A stretch of DNA of 64,000 nt, from NCBI GenBank assembly GCA_000437495.1, contig FR897805.1, positions 1 to 64,000 on the forward strand, read 5' to 3'. Both the position numbers and the translations under genes were made by a program. This DNA is from Prevotella sp. CAG:485. Its GTDB lineage: Bacteria; Bacteroidota; Bacteroidia; Bacteroidales; Muribaculaceae. A model generated the notes under the pieces. That model was not told the origin of the DNA. It ran no database searches and saw only the letters and a program-made list of their open reading frames with translations. Shown one piece after another: positions 62,205 through 64,000 of the stretch (position 1 is the stretch's first letter; the number at the start of each line of letters is the position of its first letter).

Positions 62205-62216
62205 TTTGTTAACAAA
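62205..62216. promoter_or_regulatory. Palindrome TTTGTTAACAAA before the Crp/Fnr gene
   Basis: A perfect 12-bp palindrome 36-47 bp upstream of the Crp/Fnr start codon. It could be an autoregulatory site. The 286-bp gap 62170-62455 otherwise holds a short GGGTCTTGGT direct repeat (62268-62287), the -7 box at 62306, and the tRNA promoter. Confidence 0.45.
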
Positions 62217-62305
62217 ATAACTTCATTAGGGGTTCTGTGGAGCCGATTAAATTGATTATGCGTCATGGGGTCTTGGTGGGTCTTGGTCTGTCATACTTGG
62301 CGATA

Positions 62306-62313
62306 CAAAGGTA
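62306..62313 (-). promoter_or_regulatory. -7 box of the Crp/Fnr gene
   Basis: TACCTTTG on the minus strand, about 137 bp before the start codon. No -33 element was seen; if used, the leader would contain the palindrome at 62205. Confidence 0.4.
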
Positions 62314-62407
62314 ATATAATTTTTTTAAATAGGAGTTTCTGAGGGGCTTTCCGAGCCTTAAAAAGAGGGGCGCTGAGACTAAAATGAAAAAAAAGTTGGC
62401 GAAAAAT

Positions 62408-62438
62408 TTTGTGGATTCAAAAAGTTGTCGTAACTTTG
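62408..62438 (+). promoter_or_regulatory. Promoter of tRNA-Cys
   Basis: TTTG (62408-62411) and TAACTTTG (62431-62438) with 19 bp between, a full match to the Bacteroidetes consensus, ending 17 bp before the tRNA. Confidence 0.8.
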
Positions 62439-62455
62439 CAGCGCAAAAAGGAAAC

Positions 62456-62526
62456 GGTGCCATGTCCGAGTGGTTAGGTAAAGGTCTGCAAAACCTTCTA
62501 CACCAGTTCGAATCTGGTTGGCACCT
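62456..62526 (+). tRNA. tRNA-Cys (GCA)
   Basis: A 71-nt cloverleaf: acceptor GGTGCCA pairing with TGGCACC (62519-62525), anticodon stem AAGGT/ACCTT around the loop CTGCAAA (anticodon GCA), T-arm ACCAG-TTCGAAT-CTGGT, and discriminator U at 62526 as expected for cysteine. CCA is not encoded (CCC follows). Confidence 0.95.
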
Positions 62527-62530
62527 CCCG

Positions 62531-62579
62531 AAAAAGATTGCGTCAGATTGCGTCGTCAACGGCGCAATCTTTTTTTTTG
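62531..62579 (+). terminator. Terminator of tRNA-Cys
   Basis: AAAGATTGCG pairs with CGCAATCTTT, with an additional GATTGCGTC copy in the loop that could pair as an alternative; followed by T9. Confidence 0.85.
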
Positions 62580-62702
62580 CACATAATTTCCGGCGCACAA
62601 TTTACGGCACAGAATTTTGGGCGCAGAATTTTAGTCGCAGTGTTTTTCACCGCAGCCTGTTTTGCTAAGCTTATAAGGCCTCTGAAAGGGGAGAAGTGGA
62701 TG

Positions 62703-63578
62703 CTATTTCTTGCCGAGCCTGTTATTCAGCAGGTTCACAAACTGATAATTCTTCAGTCCCCATTTGGGCGAAATCACCAGTTCGGGCGGTGCCTGTGCCA
62801 CAAAGCGTTCTATGACGATATGCTCCGGCACGCGTTGCACTATTTCGGCGCATAACGTCAAATATTTCTCTATTGTCAGCTCTGGCACCTGTATCTCTCC
62901 TTTCTTCACCAAATGGGCAAGCTGTGTGCCGCGAAGCACCTGCAGATGATGGAGCTTTAACGAGCCAATGGGGAGTGCGCACGCTTTGTCCACACTTTCT
63001 ATCAGGTCTGCGTCCGTCTCTCCGGGCAGTCCGGCTATCAGATGCAGCCCTACGTGCAAACCGACTGCGGCACAGCGGCTTACGGCATCTGCCGTCTTTT
63101 CTGCCGTATGGCGGCGGTTGAGCAGCTCAAGGGTCTTGTTGTGGAAACTCTCGGCTCCTATCTCCACTATTACCGACTTGGTCAACCGGGCAAGCATTTC
63201 TATCACCGGCTGCGGCAGTGTGTCGGGACGGGTGCTCACCACCAAACCGGCCACATCAGCCGGATTGAGGACAGAGGCGTAATCTTCACGCAGTCTCTCG
63301 AGGTCGGCATTCGTGGAGGTGTAGGTCTGAAAGTATGGAAGCCATTTTTTGTCTTTATACTTCCTGCTGAAGAATTGTCGACCTGCCTCCAGTTGCTCGG
63401 CTAAGGTGAGATGACCGTGACAATATGCCGGTGAAAATGCCTCATTCGAGCAATATATGCAGCCGCCATAGCCTAATGTGCCGTTGCGGTTCGGACAGTC
63501 GTGCCCGGCGTTCAGCGTCAGTTTCTGATATTTGCCGGGCCCGAAAATTTCCTCAAGATACTGAGGGTAAGTCTTCAT
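62703..63578 (-). CDS. YhcC-type (TIGR01212) radical SAM protein
   Basis: 291 residues. The radical SAM cluster is of the YhcC form, with cysteines in HDCPNRNGTLGYGGCIYCSN rather than plain CxxxCxxC. Later blocks: VSTRPDTLP, VEIGAESFHNKTL, HVGLHLIAGLPGE and SLKLHHLQVLRGTQLA. The reaction is unknown for most members. Its ATG overlaps the aroC stop by 4 bp, showing co-transcription with aroC. Confidence 0.9.
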   Translation of the reverse strand: MKTYPQYLEEIFGPGKYQKLTLNAGHDCPNRNGTLGYGGCIYCSNEAFSPAYCHGHLTLAEQLEAGRQFFSRKYKDKKWLPYFQTYTSTNADLERLREDYASVLNPADVAGLVVSTRPDTLPQPVIEMLARLTKSVIVEIGAESFHNKTLELLNRRHTAEKTADAVSRCAAVGLHVGLHLIAGLPGETDADLIESVDKACALPIGSLKLHHLQVLRGTQLAHLVKKGEIQVPELTIEKYLTLCAEIVQRVPEHIVIERFVAQAPPELVISPKWGLKNYQFVNLLNNRLGKK

Positions 63579-64000
63579 AAGCGAACGGTGCGGGCTATCA
63601 ACAGTTCATCGGCAATCACCAAGGCTGCCATCGCCTCTGCCACGGGCACTGCCCTCACTGCCACACACGGGTCATGGCGTCCGCCCGGATTTATCACACA
63701 CGGCTCTCCGGCGTCGTTGATGCTGTTCACCTTATAAGGCCGTGTAGGAGTGGGTTTGAAAGCCACAGAGAGGCATATGTCCTCACCCGTTGAAATTCCC
63801 CCTTCAATGCCGCCGCTGCGATTCTCTTTCGTGTGAAGGTGTTTCCCGGCGGCATCTTCTGTTATGCCAGAGTACTCATCTATGGCCTCGGCTCCCGTGC
63901 ATCGGGCCGATTCCATGCCCAGGCCGAACTCCACGCCTCTTGCAGCATTGATGCTCATCATCGCCATTGCCAACCGGGCTGTCAGCTTGTCATAAACCGG
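63575..64000 (-). CDS. aroC: Chorismate synthase, C-terminal part (runs off the right edge)
   Basis: 141 C-terminal residues, open to the window end. They include the chorismate synthase signatures MMSINAARGVEFGLG, SGGIEGGISTGEDI, and the closing block GGRHDPCVAVRAVPVAEAMAA. The enzyme forms chorismate from EPSP, the last common step of aromatic synthesis, with FMN. It is followed by the radical SAM gene with a 4-bp overlap. The N-terminal ~60 percent is outside the window. Confidence 0.95.
   Translation of the reverse strand, partial: PVYDKLTARLAMAMMSINAARGVEFGLGMESARCTGAEAIDEYSGITEDAAGKHLHTKENRSGGIEGGISTGEDICLSVAFKPTPTRPYKVNSINDAGEPCVINPGGRHDPCVAVRAVPVAEAMAALVIADELLIARTVRL

Overview
The window looks like a chromosomal segment of a gut Bacteroidales bacterium, most likely Muribaculaceae-like (an inference). 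The evidence is the many TTTG/TAnnTTTG (-33/-7) promoters, the lack of Shine-Dalgarno sites, a six-subunit Na+-NQR operon, Bacteroidetes versions of RpoZ, RpsP and DUF3943, an ExbB-ExbD-ExbD-TonB cluster, BspA-type leucine-rich-repeat proteins, and several secreted proteins whose C-terminal domains look like type IX secretion sorting signals. No rRNA, CRISPR array, insertion sequence, prophage or integrase was seen. The gene order is that of an ordinary housekeeping backbone with one accessory stretch at 38.7-51.5 kb.

Layout. 0-8.9 kb: the start of a family 2 glycosyltransferase, pyruvate:ferredoxin oxidoreductase, RluD, a PASTA protein, BamD, RpoZ, a candidate small RNA, LpxH and a SufT-like protein. 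9-15 kb: two outer-membrane beta-barrels, PriA, a DbpA-like helicase and an esterase. 15-22.4 kb: glyA and nqrABCDEF. 22.8-25.9 kb: TPR protein, PstS-like lipoprotein and small membrane protein. 26-31 kb: rpsP, prfA, pyrF and an intact LRR surface protein. 31-33.4 kb: an amgK / RapZ-C-domain / murU operon, probably for amino-sugar (MurNAc) salvage. 33.5-38.7 kb: pgk, then exbB-exbD-exbD-tonB. 38.7-43.6 kb: purine-rich nonamer repeats, a broken TPR/AraC membrane regulator, a broken LRR surface protein and a 46-bp direct repeat. 43.6-53 kb: a secreted M6 metalloprotease, a 1576-residue modular adhesin-like protein and a secreted C1 peptidase. 53-64 kb: metallophosphoesterase, acyltransferase, LptF/G permease, Tgt, DUF3943 and DUF4250 proteins, a YeiH transporter, Fur, Crp/Fnr, tRNA-Cys, a YhcC-type radical SAM protein and the end of aroC.

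Points that most deserve a second look: (a) a promoter-to-terminator unit without an ORF at 7.54-7.67 kb, a likely small RNA; (b) a stand-alone RapZ C-terminal domain translationally coupled between an AmgK-like kinase and a MurU-like nucleotidyltransferase; (c) two neighbouring genes carrying what look like four single-base deletions and one amber codon, while every other gene is intact; (d) several genes whose -7 box ends only 4-5 bases before the start codon, implying leaderless mRNAs; (e) palindromes placed like operators, especially one filling the spacer of the C1 peptidase promoter; (f) three nearly identical copies of an AT-rich palindrome; (g) nonamer repeats with regularly spaced G runs. 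No wholly new multi-gene system is claimed. The amgK/RapZ-C/murU operon and the small RNA are the best candidates for undescribed biology.
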